This document shows, piece by piece, positions 55,541 through 64,000 of a DNA stretch of 64,000 nucleotides (position 1 is the first letter of the stretch; every line of letters starts with the position of its first letter). This DNA is from Aplectana chamaeleonis (lineage: Eukaryota > Nematoda > Chromadorea > Rhabditida > Cosmocercidae), in contig JAPDOI010000021.1 in the NCBI GenBank assembly GCA_029168955.1, forward strand, positions 1,773,501 through 1,837,500, written 5' to 3'. The position numbers and the translations under genes are program-made. The notes under the pieces are model-generated. The model did not search any database. It saw only the letters and a list, made by a program, of their open reading frames with translations, and had not been told where the DNA came from.

Positions 55541-55719
55541 CCACGCACACTAAGCAACGCGAAGTATCAGGGCGACTCAGAGGAGCGCGTGACCAGTTCT
55601 ACGATTTACGTATTACGGGTGTTTTTGGCAATTTTGTTGCGATTTAGGAAAATTGGACCCGAAATCGTAACAAATCGTGAAAATGCGATTAAGAGAACAA
55701 TGCAAGCTTCTAGAGTATA

Positions 55720-56433
55720 TGTCGCGAAAGCGCGATGCTATCGCTCCGCAAGGAGGCCTGGGCGCGTTCGGTCCCGCGACGAATGCCGACGCACGGTAGA
55801 GAGGCCGTCGGACTGGCTCGGGCGGCGCGGTCTGAGTCATCAGTCGTCGCCCCTGCCGCGACCAAGCGTGGTCTATTCTATTGCAGCTCTGTGCTGCTCG
55901 TTATTCCTACCTGTGTTGTGCATCGTCTCGGGGCCTCTGGCCTTTAGAACACTACTATTCCACCTGCTTTACGGCTGGCTCACGAAGAGCACATTCAATG
56001 AACAGGTCTACGGCCGTGGCCCATATTATCGATCGTGATGCAATAATTCAGTGGTGCGTTTCCTTTTCGTAATGTTTGTTCTTTGTTCTCCTTTCTCTTC
56101 CTCCTCCAAGTTCTCTCCATATTCTACCTGTAGTATAAACCAATCTATGTTCGCTTGTGTTCTGTTGTGTATGCAAGAGTGACTATATTTTGCACAATAT
56201 ATAATGCAGTCGGGATGTGTATTGATTAGTGCAGGGAAGTCTATGTTGGTGGCACCTGGTTGTCAATGGTACCTATGTGGTGTTATCGTGGTCATTATCC
56301 TTATTACAGTATACAGCTTGCCGAGGTTAATTAGTACAGTCGGTTATGTTATCTGTAGGGAGTCTGTAGGTTGGATCTCCCGGGACTGACGTCTGGTGTC
56401 GGACCCGGGGGAGAAAACCACCGATTCGCAACA
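55720..56433 (+). repeat. 5' LTR of the second BEL element
   Basis: It starts TGTCGCGAAAGCGCGATGC and ends CCGATTCGCAACA, both as in the LTRs at 1610 and 12228. Similarity to those LTRs is patchy in the middle (GGCCTTTAGAACA, GCGGTTCGGTCCC-like words). The five bases before it are GTATA; no matching 3' copy was found. Confidence 0.85.
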
Positions 56434-56446
56434 TGGTGCATACGGC
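56434..56446 (+). promoter_or_regulatory. tRNA primer-binding site
   Basis: TGGTGCATACGGC directly follows the LTR, identical to the site at 12227-12215. Confidence 0.7.
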
Positions 56447-57798
56447 TAAAATATCCTACTAATTCCCCCTTGGGTAACCCTTAGCCCCTTGTGGTAGGAC
56501 CAAAATGTGGGTTCTCCCCATTCCCCCCACTTTTGATGGGACTAAAGTGCTCAACTTGCTTGCTCCGTAGACAACTTACATAACCCTGGGGCGGTTCGCC
56601 TGGGATGCGTGGAGAGCGACTGTGATTGTGGCTAGCCGTCGAAAGAAGCGTATCCATCCTAAGCAGACGGACTCGCACCCGGAATAGGCCCAGGGGGAGG
56701 CACCGGTGGGGGAGGAAGCGGATGGTGAGTAGTGAAGAGCGTTGCCGAGCCTGGTTTTTGGACGGTATACGATCTCGGATCGCCAGGGACTGTACGGCGT
56801 CCCACTACCATTTCACCTGAGCCGAACCGAGTGATGCGCCACATGTACTTAATGCATTATTGCAGTTTCGGTTCTATTACAGGTTTTAGCAGTTGTATAC
56901 CGTAGTAAGTTCCTCGTAAATACTACAGCACCAGGTGCCGGTTGGAAGGACTTCCCTGGACACGTTAATGATATCCCTACTCCATCTAAATTTCTCTATT
57001 ACCACTAATCTCCCTCTTGAGTAAACATCTCTCTCTCTCTCTTCTACCACTGTTCTCCCTATCCTTCTATTATTTTCTACCTGTCCCTTTGTAAATTTAA
57101 TGTTTTTTCGTATATATCGTAGTTTTTCCTTTTTCTTTTAGTCGCACCACTATCACGGCCCTTCGTGGGTCATTGTATTTCAGGTCATACCATCAGTAGT
57201 ATGTTCAAACGGGCACAGTCAGCAAGGACGGAGCGGCACGGACTCAGACCGGCGGCCAGGCTTGGGCAGTCAGATAAGTGAGGACTCTAAAATTACTCTA
57301 CAGCGCTTTTCAGCGCTTGTTTTAATTGTTTTCACGCGCTTTAGCGCAGTAGTTTAGTTTTTACGCGCTCTTTAGCGCTTAGTTTTAGTTGTTTTACGCC
57401 TTTCTAAAAGGCTAATCCAGTTTTCTGTCCATTTGAACATATTCCAGTTTTCTTGCCCTCAGGCAATTTTTTAGTAGGTGTTTGGTCTGTTTGCCCCACC
57501 CTCTGGTTCTCCCCGGTATGGACGAAAGTCCCTCTGGGGATGGAATATTGCAGGGCGGTGCGTGGACCAAGCACCACATTTTTGTATGTTTTCATATTTC
57601 AGGTTTAACTTGGTTCGCTTCTCCGGTCCTTCATGGCCACCACCTTCTCGTGGAACACTCCACGGTGGTGGCTAGTCGAACAGCGAAACGTCCCAAGTCC
57701 GAGGACGCTCGGGCTGCGGACAGTTTTAGCGGAGATCCAGTTCCAGACCTTCAATATGGAAACCAAATTTCAAACTGGACGACAGGAACCCTCGACTA
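56447..57798 (+). other. Leader and unassigned internal sequence of the second BEL element
   Basis: 56447-56880 aligns with the leader of the first element. From 57290 to 57400 the words CAGCGCTTTT, ACGCGCTTTAGCGC and ACGCGCTCTTTAGCGC repeat. A frame at 57482-57799 has no recognisable domain. TTTCAG occurs at 57184 and 57601 as possible acceptors, and CAGGTAAGT at 57802-57810 is a strong donor. Confidence 0.5.
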
Positions 57799-57990
57799 AT
57801 GCAGGTAAGTGCGGGTCAATTAGTTCATTTCGGGTCGTCTCATCTGCTGGTTGGTCCAATGGCAACCTCCATCGATGACGGTCTCGGTCTGATGATATTA
57901 CCTGCGGTATCAACACGCCTCCAGATGGATCGCAAGGTCAACCTGGAGGACGATGGATGGGCGTCAGTGACTAATATTCATCTCCTAGTA
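57799..57990 (+). pseudogene. Remnant of BEL pol C-terminus
   Basis: The reading frame (VSAGQLV, HLLVGPMAT, DRKVN) aligns with the last ~60 residues of Pol in the first element (VRTGRNK, NQLVPMEV, PRKVK), and the DNA shares CGCAAGGTCAA and CGTCA...TAGTCACTAA-like words. It marks the 3' edge of the gag-pol deletion. Confidence 0.6.
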
Positions 57991-58019
57991 GCAGTTAGTT
58001 ACCCCTATTCCACTCTAGA

Positions 58020-59987
58020 TTAGTTTCCCCTTCTTTTATTTCTCTCCCCGTAGTTCAAAAATTTTCCTTCTGTTTAAGCTTTAATAAACCCCATTTTATT
58101 CATATAATGCTCTCTCTCTTAGTTTCTCTTCTTTTAGAACCCTTTCTCCTTCAAAATTTCCTATTTCACCTTTTAACTGTAGTATCTGTAGTTCTCTTTG
58201 GTAGTATTTCCGTGGTTTTGACTCGTGTTTACCGGTGTTATTGCCTGGATTCCTGTCTAATCCAGTCAATAAAGTCAAAATAGTTTGGATTCATTCCAAA
58301 CTTAATCCAGTTTTCATCGGTGTTAAACGAGTTAAAACTTGTATTATCACCTTATTCCAGTTATCAGGACCAACAACCGTCTAGTACGGTTCATTTCTCT
58401 GCTTCCTGTGGTGGTAGACGGCTCTACTGGTAAATTACCTTCAATTCCGTCTCTTCTATCAATGTTTCCTTCAGAAACCCTCTTTCAAAATCCTACAGTA
58501 CTTTCGTAGTTCGTGTCGTTTGACCGATGGGTCCCACCACGATGGCGCATAGTCACGTGGGGGACATCGATCGGTGACGTCACAAATGCGAAATTCTGAT
58601 TTCCGCGTCACTTCGACGCATTCACTCCTTTTAACCGGTTTTACGTATCCTTTACTTCATTTCTTCCTTCTGCATACTTTTCTTCTAACATTTTCCTCTT
58701 CCATCACACTTACTCCATGTTGGTCCTTACTTCAGTTTCATTGTATTATATGTTGTATTATGTCAGCATTGAATTCTCGCATCATTCCAGCCCCCCTTTC
58801 TTTGCGAGATTCATATTAATGCATTTGTCCCTTCTCTCTCCCCAACTTCTTTCATTCTTCTCTCCTTTCTGTTTCTTCATCTTCCTCATTCTTCATTCCT
58901 CCATCATTCATTGTCCTAAATCCCTATTTCATTACCCTTTTCCCTTCCTTTATCCTTTTTTTACTTCTAGAAAATTCTATTCGCCTCTCACCCTCTCGAC
59001 CCTTAGTCACCTCCCATTGGTCAGGGCCGCCCCCTTACCGTAATTGACCCCGCCCACTCCTTTCCTATCTCATCTTCTTTACTAATTGTTCTTAAATATT
59101 TCAATATTTCAAAATCTGTACTAGTATTAACCTTTCTCTTCTGTCATCCCATATAAATTTTGGTCCAACACTCTATCCTTCTTTCCCTTTTGTCATACAA
59201 TTTCTTCTTCCCTCTTCAAAATTTCAATTTGCCCCATTCTTTCTCCTTCTTTTAGTCAATTTCTCTAGTGCTTTATCTCCTTTTTATTCTAGTACAATGA
59301 AAACAGTATTTTTCTTTCTCCTTGTTGTTCCCCCCTACCTTTTTCGCTTTAAAATAGGACCATATCTTCCTCTTTTTTTTCTCTCCTTTCTTTCTCAAAA
59401 TTCTCCTACCATTACAAATTTTTCTCGTCAAATCTCCTTTTACCTTACATCTGTTGCCCCCCTTATTATGTATTTTTCATCCCCACTATGTCTTTTTCTT
59501 CTTCTTCCTTCCCTTTTTGGCATTAAAACATAAAATCTCTTTTCTTCTGGCCTCAATTAGTCTTTATTCCATCCATAATCTGCCCCATATTTATTCAAAA
59601 TAATCCAAAATCTCTCAAATGTTAAAGTTATCTCACATATACCCTCCTCTATTATTATATCCCTTCAAATCCGTCTTTATCCTTTTCCCCTTATCAGCTT
59701 GTAATTAACTCTCGTTTTCCTTTTCCTTCTCTCTTATCTTCTATTTCTATTCCATCCTTTTTTTCCTTTCTTCTTTTTCTCTCTTTTCAATTTCCATTCC
59801 ATTCTCATTTTTCGTGCCTTTCTTTCCTTTACATCTTCACCTTTTTTCTCCTTTTTGTCTCCTTTTCTCTATATACTCATTTCTTTCTATCATCCCCTTT
59901 CTTTCACCCCCGTATTTCAGTCACTTTTCCTACCGCAGTTCGTGTTCATAGTTCCTGCCTCGCACCCTTTCGCTTATCAAAGCATTA
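58020..59987 (+). other. Pyrimidine-rich spacer upstream of ORF3
   Basis: 58060-58620 is homologous to 4740-5290 of the first element. From 58620 to 59980 the plus strand is almost entirely T and C with some A and very few G (runs such as TTCTTCTTCCTTCCC). The equivalent part of the first element is only ~300 bp, so about 1 kb was gained or lost. It is likely intronic or untranslated. Confidence 0.6.
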
Positions 59988-59994
59988 TTTTCAG
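59988..59994 (+). promoter_or_regulatory. Putative 3' splice site upstream of ORF3
   Basis: TTATTTTCAG followed by TG, 37 nt before the ORF3 ATG, matches the site at 4420-4414. The long pyrimidine-rich tract precedes it. Confidence 0.6.
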
Positions 59995-60031
59995 TGCTTC
60001 GGTATTCTTGCTGTGCGATTTTACAACAACG

Positions 60032-61590
60032 ATGGTGAACGACGACACGGACAAGCCCGTGGAACGCGGTCGTAATACGCAACGCGGATATCGGGGGAGA
60101 GGACCCCCTCGAGGAGGGAGAGGTATGCCACGCGGTCAGCGTGGAACTAGTACTTCACTTTCTGCTTCGTTTGAATCGTTGCGCCTTACCCCGCCTAATT
60201 CAGTTCATGGCAACAGCCATAATCCAGTCCAGCAACGGGAGCCTTTGGCGGGGCAATCGCGGCCCGAGCACGATCATCATGATCGCGCCCGCGCCCGCGA
60301 CGTCCAGCCATTACCTACCATATCTGCTCCAACTATTGCAGCGAGTGTTCTCCGCGATATTTCAACCCTTAATCAGACTGCGCGGGAGCACAGCAGGATC
60401 CGTGGCAGAGGGCCGGCTTGTTATGCCCCCAAAGCCTCGTTGGCACCTGCTGCGGCTCCCCAGCGGGATGAAGCGATGGATACCGCAGAGAACCCTCGCC
60501 CTAACTCAGCTGCGGCTTCTGTCGGTTCAGCTTTGTGGACACCCTCGGAGGACGGTGTCGGCCAGTCGCGCCCGATCCAGGCCGCCGTCACCGACGGGGA
60601 CCTCCGGGACGCGATTGACCGTCGCGGTCAGCCGACGGCGGAGGCCATTCAGCGTCGAGACGAGCGCGCTGCACGCATCGCCAACATGCTGATGACCTAC
60701 CGCCAGAGCTTGCAGTTTATTCCATCAGTCACGGCCCCTATGGGTCCTAATCCAGCTGTCACGGCAATCCCATTGCCACAAGCGACAGACAGTAGTACAC
60801 TTCTTATCGAACACGGACGGTGGAAGAGCTAACAGCTCACCAACTACGGTCCGTTTTCGATTATATTACACGCAACAACGCCTTGCGTGAGAGCGTTCGT
60901 TCCACGGTAGTCCCGCCTTGTGAGGAAGTACCAAGCCAGGACCGCGATTACCAAAACGCTGCTAATGCAGTCTTTTTATTGCAGGAGGCGCAACTCGTAG
61001 CCCAGCACCTCACCCGCACGTTCCATAACCTGGCCGTCCTCCTCGTTAGGAGACAGCCCATGCACTTTAGGTACACACAGCTCACGGCCTTTCTCAATGA
61101 GCTGACCCATGGCATCACGTCCGTGACGGTTCTGCGAGATTAGCTCCAGGAGCTTATTGTGCCTAGAGTGATGGATTGGAACGCGGAGCTTAATTATTTT
61201 AGGTCTACGCTTGGGCTTTTTGATATTTCAGGCGATCTCATTCGCGAAGTATTGCAGTTTTCGTCTGCATGCAGCGCGTCCTCGAGTCTCATCAATTGGT
61301 GCAAGTAATGTACCAGCGTGGCATTCACGTCAGAGGATGAGGATTATAGGACGCGCACGACGCCTGCGTCGCCCCCCGAATTCGCAGCAACACCTACTAC
61401 ATACATGGAGGCGTTGCGTTGGTGGCGCGACAACTACTCCAACGCTATGTTTGTGACGGCTACAGACGAGTACCTGCGTACCGTTTCTAGGATCCAAGTT
61501 CCTGCGCCGCTGTCCGCTGTGGCCCGGGAAGCTGGACATCCGTCCACACCCAATCCTCAGGGTGGTCGGGCCACTAGAGTGTTGGAATGA
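60032..61590 (+). pseudogene. ORF3 of the second BEL element, broken
   Basis: The start ATG (60032) is matched by that at 4379. The N-terminus is RG-rich (GYRGRGPPRGGRGMPRGQRG), followed by a Pro/Ala/Arg-rich region absent from the other copy. A frameshift near 60820 leads to the conserved middle (FLNELTHGI, SVTVLRD). An in-frame TAG (61141-61143) replaces a codon that is Gln in the other copy, and a second in-frame stop, TAA, lies at 61306-61308. The end holds YMEALRWWRDNYSN and ATDEYL, matching the first copy, and AGHPST near the C-terminus matches the shifted frame at 3509-3126. No signal peptide or membrane segment is seen. Function is unknown. Confidence 0.7.
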
Positions 61591-61592
61591 AT

Positions 61593-61762
61593 AATTTTTT
61601 TTGAATATTCGAATAAACGAATAAATCGAATAATCCATTTCTTTGAATATTCGATTATTCGAATAAATGAATATTCTACTTCTTTGAATATTCGATTATT
61701 CGAATAACCCGAATAATCCACTTCTTTGAATATTCGAATATTCGAATAAACGAATATTTGGG
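61593..61762. repeat. AT-rich TTCGAATA tract
   Basis: GAATATTCGAATAA-type repeats abut the truncated end of the BEL element, as in the tracts at 861-1560 and 19945-20100. Confidence 0.7.
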
Positions 61763-61894
61763 CAACACTCTATTGCGTACTATCCCATTCAATCCACTCA
61801 GGCAAACTGGGGTGTCGACAACAGGTTGGTAAGTTGTCATCTCATAAACTGCACCCTCTTGACAACTCAAATCTTTTGCCAGCCTGAGAATTTA

Positions 61895-62131
61895 CAGTTG
61901 ACCGCAATGTTAAAAGGACATGATGCGGTTGCGGACTCGCACTAAATTACGGTAGAATCTGGCCCTTTTGCAGATTTCGTCATCGATCGGCGCCAACCGT
62001 CGTCCCTCTGCTCACGAGAATATCAGCTGTGGCGCCGATCGATGACGAAATCTGGCAAAGGGCCAGATTCTACCGTAGTTTTAGTGCGAGTCCGCAACCG
62101 CACCATGTCCTTTTAACATTGCTGTCAACTG
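61895..62131. mobile_element. Tc1/mariner-like palindromic miniature element
   Basis: Ends CAGTTGAC and GTCAACTG are bounded by TA on both sides (61893-61894 and 62132-62133). Arms of about 100 bp (GGACATG.TGCGGTTGCGGAC, TACGGTAGAATCTGGCCC) pair almost fully. TA plus CAGT ends is typical of Tc1/mariner. Confidence 0.75.
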
Positions 62132-62215
62132 TAGGTGAAGTCCACCGGGAAAGTGGACGAATAGCATCACCTCGAACCAGTTCCATAAAACTGGTACTTT
62201 GATTTTAGCCGGCAC

Positions 62216-62467
62216 GAGGTAGTATGATGTTTATTAGCAGACTAACGTTTCGGCGGTCTCGCCCTCTTCGGAGTCTGAAAAAGGTCGAATCTACGTGTAA
62301 AAATACTCGGTCAAACGTGGTTTACCCTACTAAAATTCAAGACAACATTTCCAAACAAATAACCGAGACAGATGAGACTGAGTGGCATACCTTCTCAAAG
62401 TCTGTAGAGCATCAGGCCATCAGTAGAGCACGACGGGGTACCGAGATGTCAGAAAGCAGCACCCATA
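62216..62467 (-). other. 3' tail of the Penelope-like element
   Basis: In element sense, a spacer after the stop runs to GCCGAAACGTTAGTCTGC and AATAAA (62235-62230). It is likely the 3' untranslated tail. Confidence 0.55.
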
Positions 62468-63325
62468 TCAGAAGGCTAGTCTGATGTAGGGCTGCAGTTC
62501 CCGCGTGATATTTATACCCTCATCCTTCCGGTTGACCTTGGGGTCTCTCGCGTTGATCCAGAATGCCTCGAGCGCTTTTCGCGCACTTGTTTTGGCCTCC
62601 CGCGCTGGTGTCTCCACTCGCACCTCAAAATCGTCCCCGCCATGGCAATTAACCCTGTGGCAGCCCAGCGCTGTGCTAACTCGCGACCTTTCCTTCCCAT
62701 CCAAGTGCTCTTTGATCCTCACATGCAGTGGGCGGGCTGTTTCGCCGATATATTCCTGGCCACAGCTCTGACATGTGATCAGATAAATAACCCCAGAAGC
62801 AATACAGTCACCATCTCTGCCCGATGGGCAAATGACGCACTGTGGCGTGACGCATGCGCGATCATACTGACGATTCCGCACTAATTGCCGTTTTAAATTA
62901 TTGGGCGGGATGGCCACCAGAGATACAGAGTTTTCCAATCCCGCTCCTCGAAGGCATTTTCTGACAGCGCGGCTCACCTCATCGGTTATGAATGGCATTA
63001 CGAAGGGAACTTTGTCGCTTTGTGGCAAATTAGGACTTCGCTGACCTTCTTGGGAGTTCCGCGACCTGCGCGCTGGTGATCCATAGCCATTGATAGTAGC
63101 TATTTGACAAGCTAGGCTTTTTGACGCCTCGCGCTCTTCCTCTCCAGAACACACATTTATAGCGGTGCGAAACATGTTTCTGACAACCGCCAGCTTTGTC
63201 TGAGTGGGATGCGCGGACCGCCAGTGGACCAGAATATTTTTGTTCGAAGGTTTGCGGTACCACTTTGTGACTTTTCTGCCATTTGCCAGTTGAATCTGGA
63301 CATTAATGTTGCTCTGATATCCATA
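62468..63325 (-). pseudogene. Penelope-like element fragment: RT C-terminus and GIY-YIG endonuclease
   Basis: The minus frame is open from 63325 with no start codon of its own to a stop at 62468. It begins with the end of an RT (WYRKPSNKN, HWRSAHPTQTK), then a linker (VMPFITDEVSRAVRKCLRG), a Cys-rich segment (CVTPQCVICPSG), and a GIY-YIG nuclease (GVIYLITC, QEYIGET, RIKEH, LEAFW). In Penelope-like elements this nuclease nicks the target to prime reverse transcription. The motifs look intact, but most of the RT is missing, so this is a 5'-truncated copy. It stops at the repeat starting at 63325. Confidence 0.85.
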
Positions 63326-63637
63326 GTGTATTGGGCACGCAAACGTAGAGTAAGGCGCCTGCGTGTTCAGCGTTTGCTACATGCATCTTTGAGGAAGAAT
63401 CCATGCGCCTTTGATGTAAGGCGCCTGCGTGTTAAGCGTTTGTTACGTACGTCTTTGGGGAATGATTCATGCGCCTTTAATGTAAGGCGCCTGCGTGTTC
63501 AGCGTTTGTTACATGCGTCTTTGAGGAATGATACATGCGTCTTTAGTTCTAGGTATTTGCGTCTTTATGGTATGTAGCATGATGCTATCAGACTACATAC
63601 TTATAAGGCGGAAATAGCTAGGCTGGAAAGTTCTGAG
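63325..63637 (+). repeat. Second copy of the TIR element right end
   Basis: Nearly identical to 31675-31985, with the same three ~53-bp subrepeats and terminal CTAGGCTGGAAAGTTCTGAG followed by TA. Confidence 0.8.
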
Positions 63638-64000
63638 TATGCCCACGGCAGGGTCACCGTTGTGGTCGGGAGTGTCGCGAAGGCGATGCTTCCTCCATGT
63701 GATCTTACCCGGGCGCCGACGTGCCTGCGGTAGTGATCTAACGATCGCCCTGATGAGGCCGGTCGCCGGCCGGCCTGGCTGTTGAGGCAGTGGGTGTTCG
63801 TCAACGACCGCGGCCCCGTCCGGCTGTCTGCACTTCCCTCCCAGGAGCTACCGCAGGGCTCCTCGCCCTTAGAACAACGTTTGGAATGGAACAGGTACGA
63901 TTAGAACATACTCAGCCCCACTACAGCGCCGCCTAACTTAGTCGCCTAAGGCGATTTCATCATTATACCCCCATTCATTGTTATTGGGTCTAAAAACTAA
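63638..64000. other. Unassigned GC-rich end of the window
   Basis: It contains CGGTCGCCGGCCGGCC-like inverted words and CGCCTAA..TTAGTCGCCTAAGGCG. No gene or RNA could be identified. Confidence 0.35.

Larger units (their letters stand above)
53787..55719. other. Repeat-like stretch with CGCAGTGCG words and two small palindromes
   Basis: GTCGCAGTG / GCAGTGCG words recur from 53900 to 55200. Palindromes at 54201-54335 and 55491-55540 share the core GCGCAAACTC...GTTATAACATA...GAGTTTGCGC and are probably one family. No gene is supported. Confidence 0.4.
55720..61592 (+). mobile_element. Second BEL-family element, gag-pol deleted, 3' truncated
   Basis: In order: a 714-bp LTR, a primer-binding site identical to that of the first element, a homologous leader, a short remnant of the pol C-terminus (57799-57990), a long pyrimidine-rich spacer, a splice acceptor and ORF3. 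Gag, protease, RT, RNase H and integrase are absent. ORF3 similarity stops at 61590, next to an AT-rich tract, and no 3' LTR follows. It is clearly diverged from the 1.6-12.9-kb element, so it represents a separate subfamily. Confidence 0.85.

Noticed and set aside
59855..60031. Upstream Met extension of ORF3 in the second element
   Set aside because: Sequence before 60032 is pyrimidine-rich, has the splice acceptor inside it and is not matched in the first element.

Overview
This window looks like repeat-rich intergenic DNA from an animal, most likely a nematode. BEL/Pao and Penelope-like retroelements are found in animal genomes, the visible 3' splice sites fit the nematode TTTTCAG type, and foldback and palindromic miniature elements are very dense. 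The species cannot be fixed from sequence alone. No bacterial-style operons, rRNA genes or convincing tRNA genes were seen, and only one candidate spliced host gene was found (20.1-21.1 kb, + strand).

Layout. 1-1.6 kb: dispersed repeats and an AT-rich TTCGAATA tract. 1.61-12.95 kb: a complete but disabled BEL/Pao LTR retrotransposon on the minus strand, with two 721-bp LTRs, a CCTAG target duplication, a gag-protease reading frame, broken RT/RNase H/integrase, and an unusual third ORF after pol. 12.96-13.53 kb: a Harbinger-like miniature element. 15.69-19.76 kb: a hAT-type element containing a TTAA element, which itself contains a second hAT element. 20.1-21.1 kb: the candidate host gene. 22.9-26.3 kb: a very large inverted repeat with arms of about 1.5 kb. 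26.7-37.9 kb: TIR and foldback elements, many nested, including a third hAT (33.60-35.55 kb) and several TTAA elements. 38.96-42.26 kb: a 21-bp minisatellite with an 84-bp higher-order pattern. 43.9-50.3 kb: a 42-bp minisatellite sharing half its unit with the first. 50.4-55.6 kb: more foldbacks and miniature elements. 55.72-61.59 kb: a second, plus-strand BEL relative with its 5' LTR, primer-binding site, leader, a scrap of pol and a broken copy of the same third ORF, but with gag-pol deleted and no 3' LTR. 61.9-63.3 kb: a Tc1-like palindrome and a minus-strand Penelope-like fragment carrying a GIY-YIG endonuclease domain. 63.3-63.6 kb: a second copy of a 31.7-kb TIR-element end.

The most interesting signal is the third ORF of the two BEL-family elements. 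It starts with an Arg/Gly-rich stretch, has no visible signal peptide or membrane segment (so it does not look like an envelope gene), is matched across two clearly diverged elements, and is preceded in both by a TTTTCAG acceptor at almost the same distance from its ATG. This suggests an accessory protein made from a spliced subgenomic RNA. Everything else reads as successive waves of transposon insertion, several of which can be ordered by nesting and target duplications.
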